Assembly: GCF_001280845.1 (NCBI RefSeq)
Contig: NZ_LGHP01000002.1
Span: 1,047,613 to 1,111,612, forward strand
Direction of reading: 5' to 3'
DNA: 64,000 bases
Origin: Bacillus sp. FJAT-28004
Lineage (GTDB): Bacteria > Bacillota > Bacilli > Paenibacillales > Paenibacillaceae
Positions 43,790-52,546 of this stretch are shown in pieces (position 1 is the first letter of the stretch; each line of letters starts with the position of its first letter). A model generated the notes under the pieces. That model saw only the letters and a program-made list of their open reading frames with translations. It was not told the DNA's origin and did not search any database. A program made the translations under genes and the position numbers.

Positions 43790-46708
43790 ATGGGAATTCC
43801 GCTGTTTCGTTTTTTGTTCCGCAAAATGTGGAACACGCGCTGGCTAACCTTAAGCACGCTGGCCGGACTGACCCTGGCGGTTGCATTTGCAACGAGTATT
43901 CCCATGTATGCAGATGGCGCGCTCAAGAGAGTAGTAGCCGAATCACTGCAGCAGAAGAGTACCGGATTACCTGCGGGCTCCCTTCTCATGAGGTATCAAT
44001 CACCTGCTGGCGGTAAAACGGATTTATCAGCGTTGTCGGAGCTTGAGCGTTATATTAAAGATGGAATACCCAAGGAAATTGGATTTCCTTTTGGTACGTA
44101 TGTAAACAGCTATTCCATTCGTGGCGCTGAGGTTGTTCCTGAGGATTCAACCAAAGTAGACGCAGGACGCAACCGCCTACTGACGATTATGAACATGTCA
44201 GAACTAGAGAAAAATACGGAGCTAACCCAAGGTAGATGGTTTGTAAATACCGAAGGCGATGGAGAATTACTCGAAGCAGTCATGTTCGAGGAAGCGATGT
44301 ATAGAAATGATGTACATATCGGCGATGTTTTTGAATATCCGATATACGGTGGACTAGATCTGACATTACGAGTGAAAATTGTCGGAGCTGTCAAACCGCT
44401 TACTGATACGAGTTCATACTGGTATCAGGGGATGGAAAGCTTGCTGAATACGTTACAAATAAGCGAAGCAGCATTTGAAAAGATGCTGTTAGCTAATAAG
44501 AAAATTCCGCTGCATAATGCAAGCTGGTACTACGCATTTGATTTATCGGAAGTAAAAACGAGTCAATTAACACCGTTAAGCAGGACACTTGAACGCTTGA
44601 ATATTGAACTGTATCAACGTCTCAAGGACACAAGAGTAGAAATTTCTTTTGCATCCACGCTTACAGAATTTAAGAAACAAAGCTTGCAGCTGCAAACATT
44701 GCTGTTTACACTAGCTGCTCCCATGCTTGCAATGGTGTTTTTCTTCATTGCAATGAATGCAAGGCAGTCGCTGGATAAGCAGCGAAGCGACATTGCAGTG
44801 CTTCGAAGCAGGGGCGCCGGTACTCGGCAAATTATTTGGATTTATTTGCTCGAAGGTCTTTTGCTCGGTGGGATTGCGCTTGGAAGCGGTCCGTTTATCG
44901 GGTGGTTCATGGCGAAGAGCATCGGATCAGCTAATGGATTCCTTTCATTCGTGAATAGGAAGTCCATACCGGTCGGCTTCTCAACAGAGGCCATTATCGC
45001 GGGTGGCGCAGCTGTGTTGCTTGCGCTTATGGCAACTATTATTCCAGCGATTATTTATGCAAGATCTTCAATCGTAAGCTATAAGCAGGATCTGGCTCGC
45101 TCTGACCGTAAGCCGATTTGGCAGCGTTGGTATCTCGACGTTTTATTAATTGCCGCTGCGGGTTATGGCTGGTATATGTTCAATGAGCGCCAGATGCTGA
45201 CATTTAAGACTGGCATGACAACGGATCAATTAAACGTGCAGCCATTTTTATTTTTTGTTCCTGCATTATCAATTTTTGCACTTGGGCTATTTTTCTTACG
45301 GTTATTCCCATGGCTATTGAAGGTGTTCACATGGCTTGGCCGCAAGTTCTTACCGGTTCCGCTTTATTTGACACTGACTCAGCTATCACGTTCATCCAAG
45401 GGATATTACCCGTTGATGATTCTATTGGTGCTAACGCTGGGCCTCGGTGTCTATAACGCATCGGCAGCAAGAACGATTGATTTGAACTCCACGGAACGTA
45501 CGCTGTATAAGTACGGAGCTGACGTTACCATTCAAACGGTATGGGAAGGCACGGCGGAAATTACGACGAAGCCTGGCAACAACGGTGGAAATGGTGGAAA
45601 CGGCGGCGGTGGAGGCAATGGCGGCGGTTCTGGCGGTGGAGGCAATGGTGGAGGCGGCAATGGCGGTGGTTCAGGTGGCGGCGGTGGCGGTCAAACTGTG
45701 CCTTCGAAGATGTTGTTCAGTGAACCGCCATTTGAGCTTTTCCGTTCCCTTGAAGGCGTAGAAGCGGCTGCTCGTGTATTGCAGACGAAGGGGAGCGTAG
45801 TCATATCAGGCAAATCGATTGGTCAAGGAACCGTAATGGGAATTGATAATGTAGACTTTGCTAAGGTTGGCTGGTTCCGCAACGATTTGTATCCCGTTCA
45901 TCCGAATTATTATTTGAATAACTTGGGTAAATTTGAGCATGCAGCACTCATTCCTTCAAAAGTAGCAGAGAAGTACCAGTTGAAGCTAGGTGATCCCGTT
46001 TCCGTTGGATTCCCTGAAGGAAAAGTGGATTTTATGGTCGTTGGCATTTTGCCATATTGGCCTAGTCAATATCCGGATAAATCACCATTTATCATCACGA
46101 ATTTAGATTATATTTATGACCAGCTTCCGCTTATTCCTTATGAGGTTTGGCTGAAGATGAAGCCTGATGCTAAGGTAGCTCCGATCGTTGAAGCGCTGCA
46201 GAAGGCAGGGGTAGAGATGGCAGCTATTAAGGATGTAAGAAGCGAGCTCATCATTCAATCGAAGCTTCCGACAAGAGGTGGCGTTTTCGGAATACTGAGC
46301 TTAGGTTTTCTTGTTTCGGTCGTCATCACATTAGCGGGATACGTGCTATTCTGGTTCTTTAATCTCTCCGGCCGTGTTGTCCAATTCGGGGTATTGCGGG
46401 CGATGGGATTATCGCGAAAGCAGCTTACAGGAATGCTGCTTCTGGAGCAGTTATTTACGGCAGGACTTGCGATTGGACTTGGTGTGTTAATTGGTAAGGG
46501 AGTGAGTTTACTCTTCCTGCCATTTTTGCAAACGACTGAAAACGTTGCTGAAACAGTACCGCCTTTCCGTGTCATATTCGAGTCTAGCGATACGAATCAA
46601 TTGTTTGTAGTCGTCGGATTTATGATGCTGACCGGCGCACTGCTGCTCTTCCTGCACATTCGCAGGCTCAGAGTGCATCAAGCGGTCAAGATGGGAGAAG
46701 AACGATGA
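43790..46708 (+). CDS. Large double FtsX/MacB-type permease with glycine-rich insert
   Basis: 972 residues, about ten membrane segments: one near 17-36, a first FtsX set near 303-425, further segments near 448-465, 485-515 and 538-556, and a second FtsX set near 835-860, 885-912 and 935-955. Two extracytoplasmic domains lie at about 40-300 and 560-830. The second opens with about 38 residues made almost only of Gly, Asn and Ser (residues about 597-635; bases 45578-45694), an unusual low-complexity linker. Three bases separate it from the adaptor, and its stop overlaps the next ATPase. Confidence 0.9.
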   Translation: MGIPLFRFLFRKMWNTRWLTLSTLAGLTLAVAFATSIPMYADGALKRVVAESLQQKSTGLPAGSLLMRYQSPAGGKTDLSALSELERYIKDGIPKEIGFPFGTYVNSYSIRGAEVVPEDSTKVDAGRNRLLTIMNMSELEKNTELTQGRWFVNTEGDGELLEAVMFEEAMYRNDVHIGDVFEYPIYGGLDLTLRVKIVGAVKPLTDTSSYWYQGMESLLNTLQISEAAFEKMLLANKKIPLHNASWYYAFDLSEVKTSQLTPLSRTLERLNIELYQRLKDTRVEISFASTLTEFKKQSLQLQTLLFTLAAPMLAMVFFFIAMNARQSLDKQRSDIAVLRSRGAGTRQIIWIYLLEGLLLGGIALGSGPFIGWFMAKSIGSANGFLSFVNRKSIPVGFSTEAIIAGGAAVLLALMATIIPAIIYARSSIVSYKQDLARSDRKPIWQRWYLDVLLIAAAGYGWYMFNERQMLTFKTGMTTDQLNVQPFLFFVPALSIFALGLFFLRLFPWLLKVFTWLGRKFLPVPLYLTLTQLSRSSKGYYPLMILLVLTLGLGVYNASAARTIDLNSTERTLYKYGADVTIQTVWEGTAEITTKPGNNGGNGGNGGGGGNGGGSGGGGNGGGGNGGGSGGGGGGQTVPSKMLFSEPPFELFRSLEGVEAAARVLQTKGSVVISGKSIGQGTVMGIDNVDFAKVGWFRNDLYPVHPNYYLNNLGKFEHAALIPSKVAEKYQLKLGDPVSVGFPEGKVDFMVVGILPYWPSQYPDKSPFIITNLDYIYDQLPLIPYEVWLKMKPDAKVAPIVEALQKAGVEMAAIKDVRSELIIQSKLPTRGGVFGILSLGFLVSVVITLAGYVLFWFFNLSGRVVQFGVLRAMGLSRKQLTGMLLLEQLFTAGLAIGLGVLIGKGVSLLFLPFLQTTENVAETVPPFRVIFESSDTNQLFVVVGFMMLTGALLLFLHIRRLRVHQAVKMGEER

Positions 46709-47607
46709 CAACAGCGATGATCGATTGCGAAGGTCTGGTGAAAATTTACAAGACAGACGATCTAGAGGTCGTCGCCCTGCAAGGTTTGAACTTAAAGGTA
46801 AACGAAGGCGAGCTAATGGCCATTATTGGCAACAGCGGCAGCGGGAAATCGACGCTTCTGAATACGCTGGGCGGTCTTGACCGCCCTTCAGCCGGCCAGG
46901 TACATGTGGGTCCATGGGATCTGCTGAAAATTACCGAAGAGGATCTAGTGAAGTACAAGAGGGAGACGGTAGGTTTTATTTGGCAAAACAATGCTAGAAA
47001 CCTGCTGCCATATCTCACTGCCCTTGAAAATGTGGAAATGCCGATGATGTTGTCGGGGAAGGTAGATCGCGCTTATGCGAAGCAGCTGCTTGAATGGGTA
47101 GGCTTGAAGGAGCGAATGCATAACAAGCTCCATCAATTATCAGGCGGTGAACAGCAAAGGGTTGCCATTGCCATTTCATTGTCGAATCGCCCGAAATTAT
47201 TGCTGGCCGATGAACCGACAGGCTCGGTTGATACCGCAACCTCGGATTTAATTATGGGTATTTTTCGCAGATTGAATCGCGAGATCGGTATTACTATCGT
47301 CATCGTTACGCATGACTTGACGCTTGCCGGCAAGGTGGACCGAGTGGTTGCCATTCGCGATGGCTTGACGAGTACCGAGTTTATTAAACGCAATCCGAAT
47401 ATTACTCTTGATGGAGGTGAGGCAGAGCTTCCGGCTACAAGCAGCGGACTGCAGTCTGTACATGAAGCCTATGTCGTAGTAGATCGAGTTGGTCGTTTAC
47501 AAGTGCCTAAGGAATATTTATCTGCTCTAAACATTAAAGACAAAGCAACTATGGAATTTGACGGCGAGCGGATTATTATCACTCCGCCTAAATCACTGGG
47601 GGGTTAA
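46705..47607 (+). CDS. ABC ATPase with C-terminal AbrB-like domain
   Basis: 300 residues. Standard ATPase: Walker A GNSGSGKST near residue 42, signature LSGGEQQRVAIAISLS near 146, Walker B LLLADEPTGS near 170. After residue about 250 it continues with YVVVDRVGRLQVPKEYLSAL then KATMEFDGERIIITPP, the pattern of a swapped-hairpin AbrB/SpoVT DNA-binding domain (GR, PKE, then a second GERIII strand). Such a tail is unusual on a transporter ATPase. Start overlaps the permease stop (ATGA). Confidence 0.9.
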   Translation: MTTAMIDCEGLVKIYKTDDLEVVALQGLNLKVNEGELMAIIGNSGSGKSTLLNTLGGLDRPSAGQVHVGPWDLLKITEEDLVKYKRETVGFIWQNNARNLLPYLTALENVEMPMMLSGKVDRAYAKQLLEWVGLKERMHNKLHQLSGGEQQRVAIAISLSNRPKLLLADEPTGSVDTATSDLIMGIFRRLNREIGITIVIVTHDLTLAGKVDRVVAIRDGLTSTEFIKRNPNITLDGGEAELPATSSGLQSVHEAYVVVDRVGRLQVPKEYLSALNIKDKATMEFDGERIIITPPKSLGG

Positions 47608-47613
47608 AACCGA

Positions 47614-49125
47614 ATGAATAACAAACGATTGTCAGGAATGCGAATTCGCAAGTTTACTTTAGTTTCGTTGACACTTGCCTTGCTTATAGGCTTGCTTGCA
47701 GCGTGCAGCAGCGGCTCAGACAGCTCAACCGAAAAACGGGTTTTACGTATTGGCGTTCTTTATGGCGGTTCGGATAATGAGCCTTATTTCCGTCAGCAAT
47801 ACACGGATATGTATGAAATGTCTCATCCTAACATTGAGTTCCAAATCGTAGGCGCAATCAACTATGATGATCAACGCTTTGAGCAGCAAGATCCATCAAA
47901 GCCAACACCGCAACCAGATCCGTATGAGAAAATGAAAGAAATGATGACCGGAGCAAATCCAGTAGATCTTGTTGTACTGGATTACAATCTCCTTCGTCGC
48001 ATGACACAAGACAATCTGTTACAACCGCTTGATCCGCTAGTGGCACAAGATAAATTCGACCTGTCGGATTATGTTCCAACTGTTATTGAAGGCATTAAGG
48101 CTGCTGGTGACGGCGGTTTGTATGCATTGACGCCAACTTTCAACTCCTCTGCGCTTTACTACAACAAAAAAATGTTTGCTGATGCTGGTGTAACTCCACC
48201 AACTAACAAAATGGAGTGGTCTGAAGTTCTTAACCTGGCGCGTCAAGTAGCTAAGGGTGAAGGCGAGGATCGTAAATTTGGATTCTCCTTCAACCGTTGG
48301 TCTTCAGATGGCTTTAGCAATGCGCAGTCATATAGTCAAGCATTGCAACTGAAAATGTGGGATGACAAAGGCGAGAAAATGCTCGTAAATAGTGATCAAT
48401 GGGAAGATGTATGGAACACCGTTGCATCACTTTACCAAGAAGAAATTATTCCAACACAAGAATATATGAATAAAATATATGAGAAGCAAAGCGCTGAAGG
48501 CGGCGGCGGCAATGATCCTTTCTATGGTGATTTGTTCATTAAAGGCAAAATAGCTATGACAATTGGCGACTACGGTTATATCAACGAACTTAAGAGAGCT
48601 GCGGACAACGCATCGAAAATTAAGGATTTTGAACCAGTTGATTGGGACGTTGTAACAGTTCCCGTTTCTCCAAGCGATCCAGAAGTAGGCAGCAGTATTT
48701 TTCTAAGCCAACTTATGGGAATTAACAACAAAGCACAAAATGATAAAGATGCTTGGGATTTCATCAAGTTCTCCAATAGCAAGGAATGGGCTAAGCTGAA
48801 ATCGAGAAGCCTTTATGAGATGGTTGCACGCAAGGAGTTTTTGACTCCAATCGGCGGTTTGCAATACAACATTGATGCATTTACTTCACTTAAGCCAATG
48901 CCAGCAGTGGATAATGAAAAAATCTTCCGTGAGAAACCAGGCGTTTGGGAAGCGCAACAGCCTGGTTATGAGATGTTCCAGGCAGTAATCGAAAAGAAAA
49001 AGTCTGCACGCGAAGCGCTTGCTGAGTGGGAGACGCGCGGAAACGCAGTTTTGGAGAAAATTAAAAACAATCCAACTGGTGAAGGCAGCGGTGGCGGAGT
49101 CGAAATTATGCCGATGCCTAGATAA
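47614..49125 (+). CDS. Family-1 extracellular solute-binding lipoprotein in an FtsX-type operon
   Basis: 503 residues. Signal peptide with lipobox LLAAC (cysteine near residue 31), then Ser/Gly-rich linker and a sugar-type solute-binding fold (VLYGGSDNEPYF, VDLVVLDYNLLRRMTQDNLLQPLD near 115, ALTPTFNSSALYYNKKMFADAG near 170). The C terminus is Gly-rich. Proteins of this class normally deliver ligands to MalF/MalG-type importers, but none is next to it; it follows the exporter-like genes by six bases. Ligand not known. Confidence 0.88.
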   Translation: MNNKRLSGMRIRKFTLVSLTLALLIGLLAACSSGSDSSTEKRVLRIGVLYGGSDNEPYFRQQYTDMYEMSHPNIEFQIVGAINYDDQRFEQQDPSKPTPQPDPYEKMKEMMTGANPVDLVVLDYNLLRRMTQDNLLQPLDPLVAQDKFDLSDYVPTVIEGIKAAGDGGLYALTPTFNSSALYYNKKMFADAGVTPPTNKMEWSEVLNLARQVAKGEGEDRKFGFSFNRWSSDGFSNAQSYSQALQLKMWDDKGEKMLVNSDQWEDVWNTVASLYQEEIIPTQEYMNKIYEKQSAEGGGGNDPFYGDLFIKGKIAMTIGDYGYINELKRAADNASKIKDFEPVDWDVVTVPVSPSDPEVGSSIFLSQLMGINNKAQNDKDAWDFIKFSNSKEWAKLKSRSLYEMVARKEFLTPIGGLQYNIDAFTSLKPMPAVDNEKIFREKPGVWEAQQPGYEMFQAVIEKKKSAREALAEWETRGNAVLEKIKNNPTGEGSGGGVEIMPMPR

Positions 49126-49140
49126 TAAGAAATAAGAAAG

Positions 49141-49178
49141 AAGCCCGTAATCGACCTGTGCGTCGTTTGCGGGCTTTT
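49141..49178 (+). terminator. Terminator of the five-gene ABC operon
   Basis: AAGCCCGTAATCGAC pairs with GTCGTTTGCGGGCTT (minor mismatches) followed by TTTTCC. Confidence 0.85.
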
Positions 49179-49192
49179 CCTTATACATTTAT

Positions 49193-49705
49193 CTAACCTC
49201 GTAATAGAAATGACTGGTAGGCGGTCCAAGAGCCGTTCTCGGTCTGATACAACAGATGTATGCGATCAATTTTTGATGAAAGATCGATGGACTGCATGCG
49301 TAGGTTTCCAAATAAATCATGCAGCTCATCAGCTGAGATCTCTTGCCCTATCGTGACATGCGGGGTGTAAACATGTTTTGGTTCACCAATTGCCAGCGGA
49401 CCGCTGCACACTCTCTCTTGGAGCTTCTGCATGGATGCTGTGTCTTCAAGCGCTAAATATAGTACATGACTTACAGGAAAAAAAGTAGATACGCGGTTCA
49501 AATGGATGGAGAAGGCAGGCACCTTAGATGTTATTTGCTCTAAATGAGCGACTACAAGCTGCAGCTCTTCATCTGACCAATCTTCTGCTTCTTTCACTGT
49601 TAGATGAGCTGGGATGGCTGTGTAATGCGGATCATGGCGTCTTCGCCAGCTATTAGCGAAGTCCTGTACATGCTTTTCGGGAAAAACAACAATTCCATAT
49701 AACAT
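49193..49705 (-). CDS. 2H phosphoesterase / 2'-5' RNA ligase-like protein (YjcG type)
   Basis: 170 residues. Two HxT/HxV-type catalytic motifs characteristic of the 2H superfamily are present: AHLTVKE near residue 34 and PHVTIGQ near 116. The N terminus MLYGIVVFPEK matches the YjcG-like branch of Bacillales. Substrate unknown. It faces the 54-residue gene across a 140-base space that contains the inverted repeat ATACCCCA…TGGGGTAT. Confidence 0.85.
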   Translation of the reverse strand: MLYGIVVFPEKHVQDFANSWRRRHDPHYTAIPAHLTVKEAEDWSDEELQLVVAHLEQITSKVPAFSIHLNRVSTFFPVSHVLYLALEDTASMQKLQERVCSGPLAIGEPKHVYTPHVTIGQEISADELHDLFGNLRMQSIDLSSKIDRIHLLYQTENGSWTAYQSFLLRG

Positions 49706-49740
49706 GGTCTTCAGCTCCTTCGAAATGACCTATTTTGAGT

Positions 49741-49778
49741 ATACCCCATTTGCATGTATGATCCCAATTTTGGGGTAT
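49741..49778. promoter_or_regulatory. Inverted repeat between divergent genes
   Basis: ATACCCCA at 49741-49748 and TGGGGTAT at 49771-49778, 22 bases apart, upstream of both the 2H phosphoesterase gene and the 54-residue gene. Possible operator; no factor can be named. Confidence 0.3.
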
Positions 49779-49846
49779 TCTAATGTATACAACCTTAATT
49801 GGAGTCGTAAACATCAGTTTCTCCAATAAAATAGTGGAGGGATAAC

Positions 49847-50011
49847 ATGAGATGGGTATACTGGGTTCGCCTATATGAGACAAAATTTCAAGCAGGTTGT
49901 CTGGTTAGGAGAATGGAGAATGACGGATGGATGTATGGTTATGAAACTCCGCATGAGGTGGAAGTATTTCGATCCCGAAAAGGCCGCTACGGCGTAAGGT
50001 TTATACCATGA
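49847..50011 (+). CDS. 54-residue hypothetical protein
   Basis: ATG preceded at seven bases by GTGGAGGG. The product is rich in Trp, Tyr and Arg, begins MRWVYWVRLYETKF, and contains NDGWMYGYETPHEVEVF; the pattern suggests a small beta-rich domain. Not recognised. The strong ribosome site supports a real gene. Confidence 0.6.
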   Translation: MRWVYWVRLYETKFQAGCLVRRMENDGWMYGYETPHEVEVFRSRKGRYGVRFIP

Positions 50012-50044
50012 AAAATAAAAAGAAAATAAATTAGAATATTTTGC

Positions 50045-50074
50045 TTGACTTAAAACACACCTATATAGTATATT
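50045..50074 (+). promoter_or_regulatory. Promoter of the tRNA cluster
   Basis: TTGACT at 50045-50050 and TATATT at 50069-50074 (18-base spacer), about 47 bases before tRNA-fMet. Confidence 0.6.
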
Positions 50075-50120
50075 ATTTTATGTCGCCAATTCAACTGGCT
50101 TTGCTCAAATGGATATACGT

Positions 50121-50197
<77 letters not shown>

Positions 50198-50234
50198 ACC
50201 TTTCGATGAATACGTTGAAATATACGTTTTTCGA

Positions 50235-50311
50235 GGGCCCTTAGCTCAGTTGGTTAGAGCGGTCGGCTCATAACCGATTGGTCGGGGGTTCGAGTCCCTC
50301 AGGGCCCACCA
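50235..50311 (+). tRNA. tRNA with CAT anticodon, probably tRNA-Ile2 (lysidine type)
   Basis: 77 bases with encoded CCA. The acceptor is GGGCCCT and the anticodon loop CTCATAA. The body resembles known Ile2 tRNAs (GG-CCCTTAGCTCAGT, ACTCATAA) more than elongator Met, so the C34 would be modified by TilS to read AUA. Automated tools would tend to call it Met. Confidence 0.75.
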
Positions 50312-50332
50312 TAAGCAAAACCTTTACAATAT

Positions 50333-50418
50333 GCCGGGGTGGCGGAACTGGCAGACGCACAGGACTTAAAATCCTGCGGTGGGTGACCACCGTACGGGTT
50401 CGATTCCCGTCCTCGGCA
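50333..50418 (+). tRNA. tRNA-Leu (TAA)
   Basis: 86 bases with a long variable arm (TGCGGTGGGTGACCACCGT). Anticodon TAA lies in CTTAAAA. Acceptor GCCGGGG pairs with CCTCGGC. CCA is not encoded (ATAC follows), unlike its two neighbours. Confidence 0.95.
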
Positions 50419-50478
50419 TACCTAGAAAGCCTTGAATGTTCAATGGTTTTCACGAAGTACATAAGATGTACGAAACAT

Positions 50479-50535
50479 GAAAAAACCTCCTTTGTAGAAT
50501 CTGACTAGTCAGTTCTAAACGAAGGGGGTTTTTTT
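50479..50535. terminator. Bidirectional terminator after the tRNA cluster
   Basis: AAAAAACC and the GGTTTTTTT end flank an inner inverted repeat (TAGAATCTGACTAG with CTAGTCAGTTCTA), usable from the tRNA side and from the RNase H-like gene side. Confidence 0.8.
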
Positions 50536-50581
50536 ATTGTTAATTAATTGATCATATTAATATCTAATGATGTTAATGCAC

Positions 50582-51097
50582 TTATTGAACAGCAGCTTGT
50601 CTAGCAGCATTGTGAGCCAATCGGTGTAGAGAATTGTTTTTTTTGTGCTTACTCATGTACTTTATTTGTACTTCAACTTCGGGGTACATAACTTTCAAAT
50701 GTTGTAGAGATGCCAATATTTCATCTCTTGCTTTTTCATAATGTGATTGTGAAAAGTAGTTTTTCGATAAAATCTTAGTGATTTGACTACAATCCGTAAA
50801 GATGATGGCGAGCTTCGGTTGATACTCCATAAGCGCAGTTGAGAGTATTTCTAGACTGTAAATGACAGCAAGTAATTCTCCGTAATTAGAACCCTCATCA
50901 TGTTCAATTCGTATTTTTTGGGCGGTAACACGTATCGTTCTATTGAAGACAAAGCAACAACCTGCTCCATGATTATTTTGCGCAACGAAACCGGAATAAT
51001 CGCAATACAAGCAGATCATACCCTTGTTAACTATGTTTTGTCTTAGGCCGGGATTAGCATATGCTTTTTTTATTAGTACATCCATTGTAGAATCCAC
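50582..51097 (-). CDS. RNase H-fold protein
   Basis: 171 residues from the GTG at 51097, nine bases after GGAGG. RNase H-like acidic residues appear in order: YCDYSG near 32, NYGELLAVIYSLE near 72, FTDCSQITKIL near 100, and HRLAHNAAR at the C terminus. The layout is that of the ribonuclease HI-related proteins of Firmicutes without an obvious HBD. Nuclease activity is inferred. Confidence 0.7.
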   Translation of the reverse strand: MDSTMDVLIKKAYANPGLRQNIVNKGMICLYCDYSGFVAQNNHGAGCCFVFNRTIRVTAQKIRIEHDEGSNYGELLAVIYSLEILSTALMEYQPKLAIIFTDCSQITKILSKNYFSQSHYEKARDEILASLQHLKVMYPEVEVQIKYMSKHKKNNSLHRLAHNAARQAAVQ

Positions 51098-51441
51098 TAA
51101 ATTTAACCTCCAGATCGTATCCGTTATTTTAATCATAGTCAAAAAAGAGATTGGTTAATCTGATATGGGCTATTGTCTACATATTTTTGTTTGAGGATAG
51201 GTGAGGTGGAAATGAGAGGCGGGTAATGAGGAAACCTATCCTACAAGAGATGGTTTGGTTCAATGGGTTAGTGTAGAAAAGGAACAATACTTTAATGGTG
51301 CAGATTAAAAGACTGGCTCAATCAATTCACTCTAAAAAAGATGGAAGCCTGACCGTTATCGCAACGGGATTTGTTTATGGCATACATCTGAATTGATGCG
51401 CGTAAGTTTTATTAGGGAATGGACCCAAGGAGGGGGATAAT
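51098..51441 (+). other. Gene-poor spacer before the RDD gene
   Basis: No convincing gene. A 33-codon frame at 51296-51397 begins MVQIKRLAQSIHSKK and ends at ATGFVYGIHLN without a ribosome site; it looks like a relic or chance frame. The last 20 bases hold the AAGGAGGGGG site of the RDD gene. Confidence 0.5.
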
Positions 51442-51837
51442 ATGAACGCAGGTTTTTGGATTCGATTAGGAGCTGGATTGTTGGACGGCATCATTATTGG
51501 AATTCCTCTCGCTGTTATTTCAATGTTGTTTACAGGAGGGTATGAAGGAAGAGACTTTTTCACAGATACGGTCTCATTTCTTTACTCGTTATTGGTTCCG
51601 GTATTTTGGAGCGGTTATACCATTGGAAAACGGATATGCGGTGTACAGATTAGAAAGCTGGATGGTTCTCCACCAGGATTAGGCACCATGTTATTGCGTA
51701 ATGTTGTCGGTGGACTCATTTATGCATTAACGTTAGGCATTGCAGTGATCGTCAGCGCCTTTATGGTCGGTTTGCGCGAGGACAAAAGAGCTATTCATGA
51801 TTTTATTGCAAGTACAGAAGTCGTGCATTCTAGATAA
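51442..51837 (+). CDS. RDD-family membrane protein
   Basis: 131 residues. RDD signature at the N terminus (FWIRLGAGLLDGIIIGIP, with R and D in the first membrane segment), then TIGKRICGVQIRKLDGSPPG near residue 60 and two further membrane segments. Some RDD proteins transport ions; the role here is unknown. Strong GGAGGGGG ribosome site. Confidence 0.88.
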   Translation: MNAGFWIRLGAGLLDGIIIGIPLAVISMLFTGGYEGRDFFTDTVSFLYSLLVPVFWSGYTIGKRICGVQIRKLDGSPPGLGTMLLRNVVGGLIYALTLGIAVIVSAFMVGLREDKRAIHDFIASTEVVHSR

Positions 51838-51849
51838 TGTGCCTCATTA

Positions 51850-51882
51850 GCTCGTTGCGATAATACGCAGCGGGCTTTTTTT
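51850..51882 (+). terminator. Terminator of the RDD gene
   Basis: GCTCGTTGCG and CGCAGCGGGC pair with one mismatch and a G:U, followed by seven Ts. Confidence 0.85.
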
Positions 51883-52005
51883 CTATTATGTGCTTGGCAT
51901 CGGTCTCAAAATTTATGAGGAATCTTTTTTGCTTTCTCTATTTTGAATGAAGTAAACTAAGAGTTGTATTGAAATACCTGAGTGATATGGGAAGTAGGTG
52001 GATAG

Positions 52006-52494
52006 ATGATGCAGCACAAGAACGAGGAGACTTCACTTAAGCTGAGCGCGCGTCGACTCTATGCGGAGATTTTCTCTTTAAAGGATACGCTGTATAATGA
52101 TCTTCTTAATCGGTTTAAGGATGATGTTTCACTAACGGAAAAGGCAGAACAGTGGAAAACCGGCATAATGGCTGCTGCGATCTCTACAGCGCTTTATAGC
52201 TCCTCTCTAGCTGGAAACAAGGAGTTCCCGTACGTATATTCCTATTTGAAAATAAAGCTTAAAACACATCATCCTGAAGGGGAAGCCGCTATTGAGGATT
52301 GTATGTCCGTCATTTCAAGCCTATTAAATGAAGCTGATTATCAGCCTGAATCATTCTCCGAAGGGATTGCTTTATGGCTTTATTTTAGCATTCAGGGTAG
52401 GGAGTCATTCGTAGAAGAGGAGACGGTTCCATACTTGCTAGCTGGTCAATATATCAATCAATTTTTTTATAATTGGTTTGATAGGCAGGCTTAA
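52006..52494 (+). CDS. Hypothetical 162-residue protein
   Basis: Soluble, helix-rich protein not recognised by eye (LKLSARRLYAEIFSLKDTLYN near 10; MAAAISTALYSSSLAGNKEFP near 55; AGQYINQFFYNWFDRQ at the end). No signal peptide. It has a GTAGGTGG ribosome site and lies 53 bases before ung, perhaps co-transcribed. Confidence 0.65.
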   Translation: MMQHKNEETSLKLSARRLYAEIFSLKDTLYNDLLNRFKDDVSLTEKAEQWKTGIMAAAISTALYSSSLAGNKEFPYVYSYLKIKLKTHHPEGEAAIEDCMSVISSLLNEADYQPESFSEGIALWLYFSIQGRESFVEEETVPYLLAGQYINQFFYNWFDRQA

Positions 52495-52546
52495 AAGGTC
52501 TCTGCTTATTCGAAAATGTTAGTGTTTGAAGGAGATATTGAATATT

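Noticed and set aside
45541..45723. Plus-strand Trp/Arg-rich frame in the permease
   Set aside because: It is a shifted reading of the glycine-codon repeat (GGTGGC read as TGG/CGG), not a separate gene.
50235..50311. Second elongator tRNA-Met
   Set aside because: The body sequence fits Ile2 better; kept as probable Ile2.
51296..51397. 33-codon open frame before the RDD gene
   Set aside because: No ribosome site and no recognisable similarity; treated as relic or chance.
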